A stretch of 64,000 nt of DNA from assembly GCA_907163345.1 (NCBI GenBank), contig CAJQUN010000013.1, positions 11,330,307 through 11,394,306 on the forward strand. The letters are read 5' to 3'. The position numbers and the translations under genes are program-made. Below are positions 1-10,117 of this stretch, piece by piece (position 1 is the first letter of the stretch; each line of letters starts with the position of its first letter). The stretch is from Haberlea rhodopensis (lineage: Eukaryota > Streptophyta > Magnoliopsida > Lamiales > Gesneriaceae). The notes beneath the pieces are model-generated. The model saw only the letters and a list, made by a program, of their open reading frames with translations, was not told the origin of the DNA and did no database searches.

Positions 1-1348
1 TATTGCCTTCCCACTCAATATGTCAGTGGCTCAGCCTTCACGTCCCATATTAGCAGTACATATCATATTTTCATCCTCACACGTTATAACAACCATTTCT
101 CATGCCCACCAGCATCATGCATCATGGCATCAGTCATATGCCTCAATAAAAATATGTACAACAATCCCAATCACAAATGCATATGCATCACTACATAACA
201 ATACATAAATCATGACTGTAAAATCACTATTCGTACGTCAACACGTACTTGTCATGCTGTACAAAAGATATAAAGCAGGAGTCAATGCTTAACCTTCTCT
301 TTGTCCTGTCCCCTATGATGGTGCTACATGAATATCAACAATATACAATGTTATAATAAGCCTTACAATCAAATTCCAAGAAAATATAACATTTATCAAT
401 ATTTTACCCCTCGCGATCGATCGCCAGTTTCACCGATCGATCGCCAAAAAATTCTGTTTCTCAATGATCGATCGCCAAAATGTTTAGTTTTTCAGCTATC
501 GATCGCAATGTCTCTTGTGATCGGTCGCCAATGTGTTTCATTGCGTAATTTATTCCCCTGTCACGGCGATCGATTGCCACATAGCTCGCGATCGATGGCC
601 AACTGAAAATTTCAGAATATGGCAATTTTGAGCTTATCCTCATGGTTCACCTCCTACAACTCGATTCATACCATTAAAACTTGTTCAATGTAATAATTCA
701 CATCATATTAACACATTTCTATAACTTATTTCATGAAATTGAATCTCATATCACTTCAAACAAGTCAATCACATGCTTCCATATATTCCAAGAACTCCCC
801 AACACATACATATGTTTGTACAAGCTTAGATAACATTCAATCCTTACCAAATAGCTAGATTTCCTTTTCTCAACACTTTACTACAGATTTTCAAGTCAAA
901 ACTCAAGCAAAAGTTACAAGCAAGAGTAAGTAAGGGTTTGAGAGGGAGTTTTTGTAGAGTTTTTGTAGGTGTTGGAAGGTGAAGTATGTGTTTTACAAGA
1001 TGATATGAGCTTAATATATCCAATATTTGTCAACAAAATGCAATGAAAATTCACATAAAAGTCATATCAAATTCATATATCCTTGTTGTCCAACTATGTG
1101 TGATTCATGCTCTTTTCTACACATAATATGAACATGAGTTCTCTTGCCAAATGTACTTCAAGACAATACATAATGTATAGCTTTATTTCCACCAAACATG
1201 CTTTCTAGATATATTAAGAGCTTATATACTTTATCATATACTTCTCACACTCGGTTCAACCCGACTCTGAGTCCACATCATATTGTCTTAATTCCATAAT
1301 TACTCATGTCTCCAACATAACATGCATGATTAATATTTAGACATTACA
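1..1348 (-). repeat. Partial LTR of a Tekay/Del-like gypsy element (cut by window edge)
   Basis: No coding frame is supported here. Read on the minus strand the segment begins TGTAATGTC at 1348 and runs leftwards past base 1. Its layout matches the Tekay-like LTR at 31176-33246: an inverted CGTACGT/ACGTAC box (about 232-248), then a CGATCGATCG palindrome array (414-598), then an A/C-rich stretch ending in a short G-rich leader-like patch (about 925-985). The boundary at 1348/1349 is where recognisable protease coding of element B stops, which suggests insertion into B. The second LTR, TSD and internal region lie outside the window, so the assignment is by layout rather than alignment. Confidence 0.4.
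414..598. repeat. Degenerate paired CGATCGATCG array in left-edge LTR
   Basis: Copies or near-copies of CGATCGATCG start at about 414, 434, 465, 496, 518, 567 and 589. Several are paired 20-22 bp apart (414/434, 496/518, 567/589). Most are flanked as GCGATCGATCGCC. Later copies carry single changes, several at CpG positions. Confidence 0.8.
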
Positions 1349-2800
1349 AATTACCTCATGTCAGATGTGGTTTTGATGTGCTCATCACCTTCTTCTTCTT
1401 ACCATTGTTCTTGTCTATTTTGCTTCCAAGCCCAACCTCCGTCTTTTCCTTGCAAGTACCTTGCACCATATCAACAGGAAGAGTATCAATCATTTTAAAA
1501 CGCATTTGCTCAGTATGTAAGTGTGTCAAAGTTTGAAACATATTAAAAGTAATTTGATCCTCTCCTACATGGAGGATCAACTTCCCCTATTGGACGTCAA
1601 TCAGTGCTCTTCCGGACTCTAGGAATGGTCTTCTTAAGATCAATGGCATCTCAGCATCTTCCTTCATATCCAAAAACAATAAAATCCACCTGAATGGTGA
1701 ATTTATCAACCTTGACTGGCACATCCTCCACGATCCCTTGTGGGTACTTGATGGATTTGTCTGTCATTAGCAGTGACACCCTAGTGGGTTTAAGCTCTCC
1801 TAAACTCAGCTTCCTATAAACAGACAAAGACATCAGATTTGCGCTTGCACCCAAATCACACAAAGATTTATGAAATGAGATAGAATTAATTTGGCAAGGT
1901 ATCGTAAAATTCCCTGGATCCTTTAACTTTGGAAGTGAATCATTTTGAATGATAGCAGAACATTCCTCAGTCAAATTAATGGTTTCATGTTCTCCCAATT
2001 TTAGCTTATTTGACAGTATCTCCTTTAAAAACTTAGCATAATTCGGCATTTGTCGTATAACATCAATAAAAGGCATATAAATATGGAGATTCTTAATCAA
2101 ATCAAGAAACTTAGCAAATTTAGCATCTAATTTTGCTCTTTTATATGCAACGGGAAATGTGAGTGGGATTTGTACCTTAGTAGGTGGTGTAATGTGTATA
2201 GTGGTCTCAGAAGACTTACCTTTGTCGCGTGGTTGATCCCTCTCTTTCTTAGCCAACTCGTCATCATGCTCTTTTCTTGCATCATTCTCTCTATCAGTAT
2301 CCGCAACAACCTCCTTTCCACTTCTCAGTGTTATGGCATGGACTTGCTCCCTAGGATTCTTTTCAGTGTCGCTAGGTAATGTTCCTTGAGCTCTCCCAGC
2401 TAGGATGGTTGCTAATTGCCCCACTTGTATCTCCAAGTTCTTGATCGATGCATCTTGATTGTTCATCCTTGTTTCGATCGATGATATGAACTTGTTAGTA
2501 GCTCCTACATGCTCGGCTTCGGTGCATACCCGGTGGTGGTTGCGGATGGTTCCTCAACCCAGTATTGTAGGTATTTGGGTAGGGGTTGTTTTGTGGTCGG
2601 TTTCCTACATAATTAACAACTTCATTAGTTTGAACAAACGGGTTACATGCTTGACATTCAATGCTCGGATGTGGTCCTTGACACAGTTCACATGTACTGG
2701 CTTGTACTTTCATCATTGGTGTCGTCAAGCTATCAACTTTCTTAGTCAATACTTCCAACTGATCCGATATCGATGTCACTTTATCAACGTGATGCATCCC
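1349..2800 (-). pseudogene. Athila-like element B: Gag C-terminus and aspartic protease (broken)
   Basis: This is the downstream third of B's gag-protease region, read right to left. The frame from 2797 gives the linker and a short zinc knuckle, CELCQGPHPSIEC (CX2CX3HX4C), followed by an Asn/Pro-rich stretch. The frame from 2466 gives the coiled QDASIKNLEIQVGQLATIL segment and then a retropepsin-type domain with CDLGASANLMS at the active site (DLGA where many retropepsins have DTGA/DSGA). Coding then shifts frame near 1650, meets a stop near 1585, and continues as GEDQITFNMF to about 1356. Gag would coat the RNA and protease would process the polyprotein. The upstream blocks lie at 19835-20358 and 29199-29485; reverse transcriptase is not in the window. 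Confidence 0.85.
2796..2800. other. Target-site duplication of element A (left copy, ATCCC)
   Basis: ATCCC directly precedes the 5' LTR start TGATAGGCTT and is repeated at 19830-19834 directly after the 3' LTR end. The reading frame of B's gag continues across the two copies. Confidence 0.9.
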
Positions 2801-4288
2801 TGATAGGCTTAGATTTTAAGTGTTTTTAGCTGTAATTTCTTCCCGTTTTTTGTACTTTTTCCTGGATGATATTATGCCTTTTGGTATTTATTTGCTTGTT
2901 TCAGGAAAATAGATCGGAAATGGAAGAAATGAGCTAAAATGAAGAAAACGGGCAAAATCGAGGCGAAAAAGAGATGAAAAGAAGAAGTTTGATTTTTCAA
3001 AGGTTCGATCGATCGAGATTATTTCTCGATCGATCGAGCCAGGCAGAATGTTGAGCATCAAAAGTATCGAAAGATCGATCGATCGGAAGGAAAATCTCGA
3101 TCGATCGAGCGAGGCAGTGAGTTTCAAAGACTGACGTGAACAGTGCACCGATCGATCTGACATAATTCTCGATCGATCGATACACGATTTTTGAAAAATC
3201 TTATCTTCCAAATTTAAGTTGATTTTCGGGGGTTTTAAGGGGGAGATCATTCATTCCCTTCCATATGAGATATCAGACAAAAATTCTCCACAAAAAGAGA
3301 ACCCTAGCCGCCGCCTAGCCGCCGCCAAGGAGAGCCATCTTCTTCCGGTTTTCATCCAAGCTTGAGCGTACAATCCGGAGTGCAAGGAAGGAGCAAGAGA
3401 AGAAGTCACGTTGCAACGCACGGATTCATTCCAGCCGTTATCGTATTTCTAAACTTTGATTTATTTTATTTTCATTTTCATTTGATGATTTTGAGGTCGA
3501 GAGACGATTAAACTTCTTATGTAATTGACTTGAATTGAATCTAGTTTATTTTATTGAGTTTTAGTGAAATTGTGTTTCATTTATTGATTCGTTCGTATTT
3601 GAGTGGATTGGGTTCTTATGTTCATGAATAAACACTTATTAAGATCAAAGCCTAGCTAACTTTGGTTGAAATCTGTGAGTTATAACTGAGATCGAGAGAT
3701 AACGTTATAATACGCTGCATTAATTCATGATGTATGTTAAGATTGAGATCGAGAGATGAAATCGCATACGTGAGAACTTTGAATCGAGAGATTTAGAGTA
3801 ACAAGGTTTTGAAGATTTATGCAATATTGGATTAGTAAATAGGTGCACGAGAGTGACTTGTTCTAATTTGATATTAGTTTCTTTACAGCTCTAGAGAGTG
3901 TATTGAATATTATTGAAAACCTTTCACCTTAAGAATCAATAGTTTGGTACATGCCTATTCAAACGAATCTTTGAAGAGAACATAGTTGAACGAAAAGCGA
4001 GATAAATTTCTCGAGCGAATTACCCTTACATATCCGGAACCCGATTCATTTGATTTTATTTCATATTTAAGCTTTAGTTCTAGTTCTATTTTAATTAATC
4101 TACCCCCGTTTCAATCGTAGGCTAAATATAATTTGGCTAGTCTTATTTGGTACTTATACATTAGTCCCTGTGGATTCGACAACCTTTACTTACATTTCAC
4201 TATACTAAAACTTGACAAACGTGCACTTGCGGTAGAATCGCTTCACACTACACTTTGAAATATTTTCTGTTTAAAAATAAAGCGGTCA
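2801..4288 (+). repeat. 5' LTR of element A
   Basis: Starts TGATAGGCTT and ends GCGGTCA, 1488 bp. It matches 9305-10117 joined to 19148-19829. It holds a paired CGATCGATCG array (3006-3179), a leader-like GCCGCC patch (about 3303-3330), and a run of GATCGAGAGAT-type boxes (about 3495-3900). An open frame of 120 codons on the minus strand appears in both LTRs, but it is driven by the palindrome repeats and is not supported as a gene. Confidence 0.9.
3006..3179. repeat. Paired CGATCGATCG array in 5' LTR of A
   Basis: Copies start at 3006, 3027, 3076, 3098, 3149 (last base changed) and 3170. They form three pairs with starts 21, 22 and 21 bp apart. Flanks usually lengthen the palindrome to TCGATCGATCGA. 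The same array recurs in the 3' LTR at about 9510-9683. Confidence 0.9.
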
Positions 4289-4294
4289 AGTTTT

Positions 4295-4312
4295 TGGCGC
4301 CGTTGCCGGGGA
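4295..4312 (+). other. Primer binding site of element A (tRNA-Asp type)
   Basis: TGGCGCCGTTGCCGGGGA lies 6 bp after the LTR end. It is complementary to the 3' end of plant tRNA-Asp including CCA, the primer commonly used by Athila-type elements. Confidence 0.85.
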
Positions 4313-4576
4313 CTAATCTGTATAATATCATACGAGATTAGTTAATTGTAATTTAGCCAATTTTTTTTTGTTATTTCTTGTTCAGTTTTGATTTGTTGAT
4401 TTTGATTTTTGACTTTGTGATCTGTATAATATCATACGAGATTAGTTAATTGTAATTTAGCCAATTTTTTTTGTTATTTCTTGTTCAGTTTTGATTTGTT
4501 GATTTTGATTTTTGACTTTGTGTATTTTTGTTATCTCCTTTTGTCTGGTCCAGTACAGGAACCACTTTTCTAGTGC
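4313..4576 (+). repeat. Leader of A with a direct repeat of about 110 bp
   Basis: The stretch starting AATCTGTATAATATCATACG near 4315 and ending near 4424 is repeated almost exactly from about 4421 to 4525. The two copies differ mainly in the length of a T run. This duplication sits between the primer site and gag. Confidence 0.75.
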
Positions 4577-5858
4577 ATGCTCAGAAGAGAGGAGCCCATT
4601 CTCGAGCCATTTGATCCGGAAATAGAGAGAACTATACTAAGAAGATTACGAAAAGCTCGAACAATGGCTGAAAATAACGAAGCACAGAACCCTAGATCAA
4701 TGATGGACTTTGTACAGCCAGCGTTTCATGGATCTTTATCCAGTATAACAAGGCCGACGATTCAAGCAAACAACTTTGAGATCAAGCCTGCGATTATCCA
4801 AATGATACAGCACTCTGTAATGTTTGGGGGAGCTGCCACAGACGATCCGAACAATCACATATCCAACTTCTTGGAGATATGTGATACGTTTAAACATAAT
4901 GGCGTCTCCAACGACGCCATCAGGTTAAGGCTCTTTCCTTTTTCATACGAGACAAGGCTAAATCCTGGTTAAATTCACTACCTACAGGATCAATAACAAC
5001 ATGGGAAGGGATGACAAAAGCATTTTTATCGAAGTACTTTCCCCCTTCCAAGACGGCAAAGATGCGGAACGATATCACCACGTTTGGGCAGTTCGACCCC
5101 GAGACGTTATATGAAGCGTGGGACCGTTTTAAAGAGTTGTTGAGGAGATGCCCACACCACGGTCTACCCATCTGGCTGCAGGTACAAACTTTCTATAATG
5201 GTTTGTTTTCTGCTAACCGTTCAATGATAGATGCAGCATCTGGGGGATCAATTATGCGGAAGACACCGGAAGAAGCATACAACTTATTGGAGGAAATGGC
5301 GTCCAATAGCTATCAGGGAAGTCAGAGAGGAACACGCCATTGAAACCAATAGGAGTCCATCAAGTGGACGAGATTACTGCTATTTCGGCTCAGTTGGAGG
5401 CTATGAACAGAAAGATAGATAGCATGGGAGCATCAGCGATGCAAGTTCAAGCTATCTTCTGTGATCTGTGTGGAGGCGGTCATCCTAGCATCGAGTGCCA
5501 GGTAGGTAACCAATTTAATCAATCAATTGAAGCTGTGAATTTTGTAGGGAACAGGCAGCAGAATAATCCGTACTCGAACTCCTACAATCCGGGGTGGAGG
5601 AACCACCCAAATCTGAGATGGTCAAACCAGGAGAATGTGTTGAACCCACAACCACAGGCGGGGTTCACACAAAAACCGAGTATGGAGGAACTGATGGCCA
5701 AGCTGATTTCGTCGACTGACGTGAGGATGCAAAATCAAGATGCATCGATTAAAAATTTGGAAGTGCAAATAGGGCAGTTGGCAACATTGATCTCGGGAAG
5801 GACGCAAGGTACGCTCCCAAGTGATTCTGTGAAGAATCCAAAGGAGCAATCAAGTTAA
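4577..5858 (+). pseudogene. Athila-like Gag of element A (three frames)
   Basis: The first segment (4577-4972) starts MLRREEPILEPFDPEIERT, the usual Athila Gag opening, and runs through the DDPNNHISNFLEICDTFK region. A frameshift near 4945 moves coding to the frame continuing to 5343 (PPSKTAKMRNDI, LYEAWDRFKELLRRCP), the retrotransposon Gag core. A second frameshift near 5340 leads into 5340-5858, with the zinc knuckle CDLCGGGHPSIEC (CX2CX3HX4C), an Asn/Pro-rich linker and the coiled QDASIKNLEVQIGQLATLI segment. Coding stops where element B continues into protease. Gag would form the particle and bind RNA, but this copy cannot make one continuous protein. Confidence 0.88.
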
Positions 5859-6706
5859 CAGACGAGGAGGTGACAGTCCAGCTTGGGACTATAAATTAAG
5901 AACTTTCTTTTCCTTCATCGAGTTTTTGTTTTAATTCCTTGTTTTAGTTTGATTTTGTTTTTTTTTTTTGTGTTTTTAGTTTTTCCGTGAATGAATTCGT
6001 GAAATGTTGTTACAGGTGTAAAAACAAGAGCAATAAGGATGTAGGCGAGGGAACCCGAGAGAAAAGTTTTCGAGAAAAATGTCAATTTTTGTCTTCTGGT
6101 GCTGGCGATCGATCGAGACAAAATCTCGATCGATCGAGACAAAATCTCGATCGATCGCTCGAAGCTTTTAAAATATGATTTGAATACTGCCTCGCTCGAT
6201 CGATCGAAACAAAATTTCGATCGATCGAGCGAGAGAAAATTTTGAAAAAAAAATAGGGCATCGAAGAGCATTCTGCACAATCAGACTCATTTTTTCTCCT
6301 CTCCAACACAGACCCAAATCGCCTTTTTCAAATTTTTCATCTTCTCTCATCCATATTCCATCAAATTTCCAATTTGTTTCAAATCTTTGAAGTAATAATT
6401 GATCTGATGAGATTTTAATTGCAGATTTGAAGAATTACAAGCCAAATTGGGTAGAAGTGCATCCACAAGAGAATTCCACGCCAAGTGCCAAACTCTTCAA
6501 AGATCAGATTTTTAATTGGTAATTGGTTTCAAATCTCACATCTTTTCATCTCTTGGTGCAATTTGTTTGTTGTAGTTGAATTGGGTTAGGAAAAATCAAA
6601 GTTTGGGGGAATTACTGTTGTGTTGCGGGGTGTTGGCATTGCAGTGTTTTTGGTGTGGTGTTTAGTTGCAGTTAAGCGAGATAATTGAGAATAACTTAGC
6701 AAGACA
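5859..6706 (+). other. Non-coding spacer of A with a second palindrome array
   Basis: No gene. The spacer follows the point where protease and pol are missing. It holds five CGATCGATCG copies (6106-6227) and then a T/C-rich leader-like stretch (about 6290-6420) and AT-rich sequence up to the next ORF. It may be a leader or intron for the downstream ORF, but no splice site is certain. Confidence 0.6.
6106..6233. repeat. 21-bp periodic palindromes and a perfect 19-bp hairpin in A
   Basis: CGATCGATCG starts at 6106, 6127 and 6148 with the identical 11-bp spacer AGACAAAATCT between copies, so the period is exactly 21 bp. A further pair starts at 6197 and 6218, again 21 bp apart. That pair is the centre of a perfect inverted repeat: left arm CTCGCTCGATCGATCGAAA (6191-6209), 5-nt spacer, exact complement at 6215-6233. 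Confidence 0.95.
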
Positions 6707-7926
6707 ATGGCTCCGAGAAAGAGGTCAAAGCAGGCAGAGGCTTCACAAAAGTAAAAGCAGGCGGAGGCCACCACTTCTGAGCAAGAGCATGACGAACAGA
6801 AGTTTGTCAATGCCACAGCAGCTGAGTTATATCCCCAGTATCATAAGAACCCCTCAGTCGTGAAAAGGGCATGAGCTTGGACAAGATTGAATGTCCTGTC
6901 ATTAGGGCAGTCAGGCGACGAGGGTGGTTTCAGTTTGTGCAAACATCGGTAGATGCTGTGGTCCCACTAGTGAGGGAATTCTATACAAATCTTCGAGTCA
7001 TCCCACCAGGGCACCTAGCAAATGTTTTTGTCCGAGGGACGGATGTGCTGGTAGATCAAGCAGCAATCAATAATATTTACCGGATGCCATTCATACACAA
7101 CTGTGCGTACCAATCTTTCCGAAAGAGTATAATCAATTATGACGAGGTACTTGCAGTTATTGGCATGCCGGGTGTAGATTGGCAGCGGAATGACAAGGGA
7201 GAGCCACAGGTGGTTCTCAAGAAGCATTTGACACCAGAGGCCCAAGGATGGTTCTCATTTGTCGCCTCACGGGTCATGCCCTCGACCCACACTTCTGAGG
7301 TGACGAAGGACATAGCTGCCCTGGTTTTTGCCATTCTCACAGGGCAGGACGTGGATTTGGGTGAGATCATTAGTGATCACATCTATGAGATCGGTAGCAG
7401 TCCACCTACCTCCGCACTGCCATTTCCATCTAACATCACGGCTTTATGCAAGAGATGCGGTGTGAAATGGGGAGAGGACGAGGAGCTACTTCCACCAAAG
7501 ACCCCAATTGTTGTTGACGGTCCACCGCCTACCACATGACGAAGAAGGGCTGAGCCATTATCCTCTGCTGCAGAGCATACTCGCATCACCTTGGACTCCC
7601 TTCACAGGGATCTCCAAGACATTCGCCTGGAGCAGCAGAGCATCCACAGCATGCAGCGGGACATACATAGCATGCAGAGAGCATTGCAGATGGACCATGA
7701 GCAGGTAGCTCAGCGTCAGATGGAGTTCATGCACTACCAGAGTGCATGGAACACTGCCATGGCCCAGGGCTTCCCAAGTTTCCAGTTCCCGCCAGAGCCA
7801 CACTTTGCACCATATCGGCCGCATGCACCCCCACCTACTGAGTACCCACCATTTCAGCCATATCAGGGCGAGGAGCCGCACTACCCAGTTCCCCCTCCGG
7901 AGCATGATGAGGATGACGATCAGTGA
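6707..7926 (+). pseudogene. Athila-style second ORF with plant Transposase_32-like domain (broken)
   Basis: The likely start is ATG at 6707 (MAPRKRSKQAEA), a basic opening often seen in this family. An in-frame TAA at 6752 and a frameshift near 6865 precede the well-preserved core (6871-7536), which includes CPVIRAVRRRGWFQFV, VPLVREFYTNL, NYDEVLAVIGMPGVDW and the WFSFVASRVMPSTHTSEVT segment. This resembles the domain called putative plant transposon protein (Transposase_32), found in the env-like position of many Athila elements; its biochemical role is unknown. A TGA at 7537 interrupts the frame, which then stays open to 7926 through a Gln/Met-rich coiled stretch and a Pro/His/Tyr-rich acidic tail. 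The TGA fits CGA to TGA decay. Confidence 0.7.
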
Positions 7927-7973
7927 CGATCGTTGTCATGGTATGTGTTTTTGCCTTTACGCTTATTTATCTT

Positions 7974-7993
7974 GTACATTGAGGGCAATGCAC
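7974..7993 (+). other. Hairpin upstream of the internal polypurine tract of A
   Basis: Arms GTACATTG and CAATGCAC enclose AGGG, with one A/C mismatch. The equivalent hairpin in C (56962-56983) pairs perfectly. Confidence 0.7.
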
Positions 7994-8004
7994 ATATTAA
8001 GTTT

Positions 8005-8026
8005 GGGGGGGGGGGGGGGGGGGGGG
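8005..8026 (+). repeat. Run of 22 G in the internal polypurine tract of A
   Basis: The context AAGTTT followed by G matches the terminal tract of A (AAGTTTGGGGGAG), so this looks like an expanded internal polypurine tract. The exact length may be affected by sequencing error. Confidence 0.9.
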
Positions 8027-9267
8027 TTTGTGTATTTGTATATATTTTGTTTTTGCATTTTTGCTACTTGTCTTGTTTATTTCCTTGCATGACTGCACAA
8101 TTTTGAGACTAATTCGTCCTTGAGCACTACCAACAAATTTTTTTTTAGAAAAGGAGTTATTCTTGAGAAATGATGAGTTGGATTTACAATGGTACTACAT
8201 GATGAAATTAATCCCCATCTAGATAGGAGTCATGAAAATTTTTAACTGGTTTGTATATATCCTTTGTTGAACTTATATCAAAATTGAGGAATACTTTGAG
8301 CACGATTTGAGTCATGATTGAGTGAAGTATGTATTGAATAAAGTGAAAACTTGTGTTAACTAGGATTTGTCTTGAGTATCTTAGAAAACTCTACAATCTA
8401 TTTGAAAGCACTTTGAGGCGAAATTTATAATAAGGAACTTGACTTGGAGATGATTTAGGCGATCTTTGGACCGTTTGTGCCTTTCAAGCCTACCTTTTAT
8501 ACATCATTCCTTAGTGTCCCCTCTTGAGCCTTATTAAAAAAGAATGGTATATGCATTGCATATGATCAGACCCACATTCGACATTCTTGGCAAACTCATT
8601 ATACCTACCTTGGTTTAAGCCTAAAAGAAAATTTTATCCGTCCCTAAGGGAGTATAATGAATCTCATTCATTGCACTAAATTGTTATATGTTGTTGAGTT
8701 CATTATGAAAAGCAAAAATGAACAAAAGAATGAGCTATAAGAAAAGATGTAGAGAAAAGCCTTGAAAAAAAAAAATTGAAAACATTCAAATAAGACCCAA
8801 AGTGGCCAAGGCTAGAAAAAGTTGAAGAGAAGCTCAATGTATGCGAGAAGATTTTGAACTGATTCTATTATACTCTCTTCTTTGCTTCTATCCTACATTT
8901 TCTTTGGAGCCGACACCAAAAGGCCTAACGCTATAAGCTTTAAAGACCTTCTGATCCAAGTCAAGGGAATAATTACATTAGTGGAGAAGTGCTGGATAGT
9001 AAATTTGTAGAGTAGTCAAAGTAATCTTGACTTTGAGTTTTTATGGCACACGTTGATCTTAAAGATATGTATGTAACTCATGTTTGACAATAGCACACAC
9101 GCACATTCCGATATTGCGATGTACTGTTTAGCTTAGGAGAAAGTGCTTCCTGTTGAACTTTGAATGACTCTCATTGATGTGTAAGTGGGATTGCTGAGCT
9201 TGTACGCTATGTTGTGATGATGATTTATTCAAAGTATTAAGTTTAACTCTACTTTTTGAGCTTATTG

Positions 9268-9304
9268 CTTGCTCGAGGACGATCAAGTCTAAGTTTGGGG
9301 GAGT
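9268..9304 (+). other. Pre-PPT hairpin and polypurine tract of element A
   Basis: Arms CTTGCTCG and CGATCAAG enclose AGGA (9268-9287, one mismatch). The tract AAGTTTGGGGGAG (9291-9303) ends one base before the 3' LTR. The tract would prime plus-strand DNA synthesis. Confidence 0.85.
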
Positions 9305-10117
9305 TGATAGGCTTAGATTTTAAGTGTTTTTAGCTGTAATTTCTTCCCGTTTTTCGTACTTTTTCCTGGATGATATTATGTTTTTTGGTATTTATTTGCT
9401 TGTTTCAGGAAAATAGATCGGAAATGGAAGAAATGAGCTAAAATGAAGAAAACGGGCGAAATCGAGGCGAAAAAGAGATGAAAAGAAGAAGTTTGATTTT
9501 TCAAAGGTTCGATTGATCGAGATTATTTCTCGATCGATCGAGCCAGGCAGAATGTTGAGCATCAAAAGTATCGAAAGATCGATCGATCGGAAGGAAAATC
9601 TCGATCGATCGAGCGAGGCAGTGAGTTTCAAAGACTGACGTGAACAGTGCACCGATCGATCGGACATAATTCTCGATCGATCGATACGCGATTTTTGAAA
9701 AATCTTATCTTCCAAATTTAAGTTGATTTTCGGGGGTTTTAAGGGGGAGATCATTCATTCCCTTCCATATGAGATATCAGACAAAAATTCTCCACAAAAA
9801 GAGAACCCTAGCCGCCGCCTAGCCGCCACCAAGGAGAGCCATCTTCTTCCGGTTTTCATCCAAGCTTGAGCGTACAATCCGGAGTGCAAGGAAGGAGCAA
9901 GAGAAGAAGTCACGGTGCAACGCACGGATTCATTCCACCCGTTTAAATTATTTCTAAACTTTGATTTATTTTATTTTCATTTTCATTTGATGTTTTTGAG
10001 GTCGAGAGACGATTAAACTTCTTATGTAATTGACTTGAATTGAATCTAGTTTATTTTATTGAGTTTTAGTGAAATTGTGTTTCATTTATTGATTCATTCG
10101 TATTTGAGTGGATTGAG
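9305..10117 (+). repeat. 3' LTR of A, left portion
   Basis: Begins TGATAGGCTT and matches the 5' LTR closely up to GGATTGAG, where LARD1 is inserted. It carries the paired palindrome array at about 9510-9683. Confidence 0.9.
10113..10117. other. Target-site duplication of LARD1 (left copy, TTGAG)
   Basis: TTGAG before TGTAAGGACC is repeated at 19148-19152 after the right LTR. Removing LARD1 and one copy restores the LTR sequence seen near 3610. Confidence 0.92.

Larger units (their letters stand above)
7927..9304 (+). other. Conserved non-coding tail of A between two polypurine tracts
   Basis: No gene. The segment has the same order of short conserved blocks as 56822-58253 of element C, for example the CTTTCAAGCCTACC block and the AAAAGAATGGTA block. 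It starts with a hairpin and an internal polypurine tract (7974-8026) and ends with a second hairpin and the terminal tract (9268-9304). Confidence 0.7.

Noticed and set aside
2888..3250. 120-codon minus frame in LTR A (also 9392-9754)
   Set aside because: Driven by the palindromes (IDRS repeats) and on the strand opposite to the element.
2801..3250. LTR A palindromes as methylation (GATC) sites of functional meaning
   Set aside because: GATC methylation is a bacterial system; in plant DNA the GATC content gives no such function.
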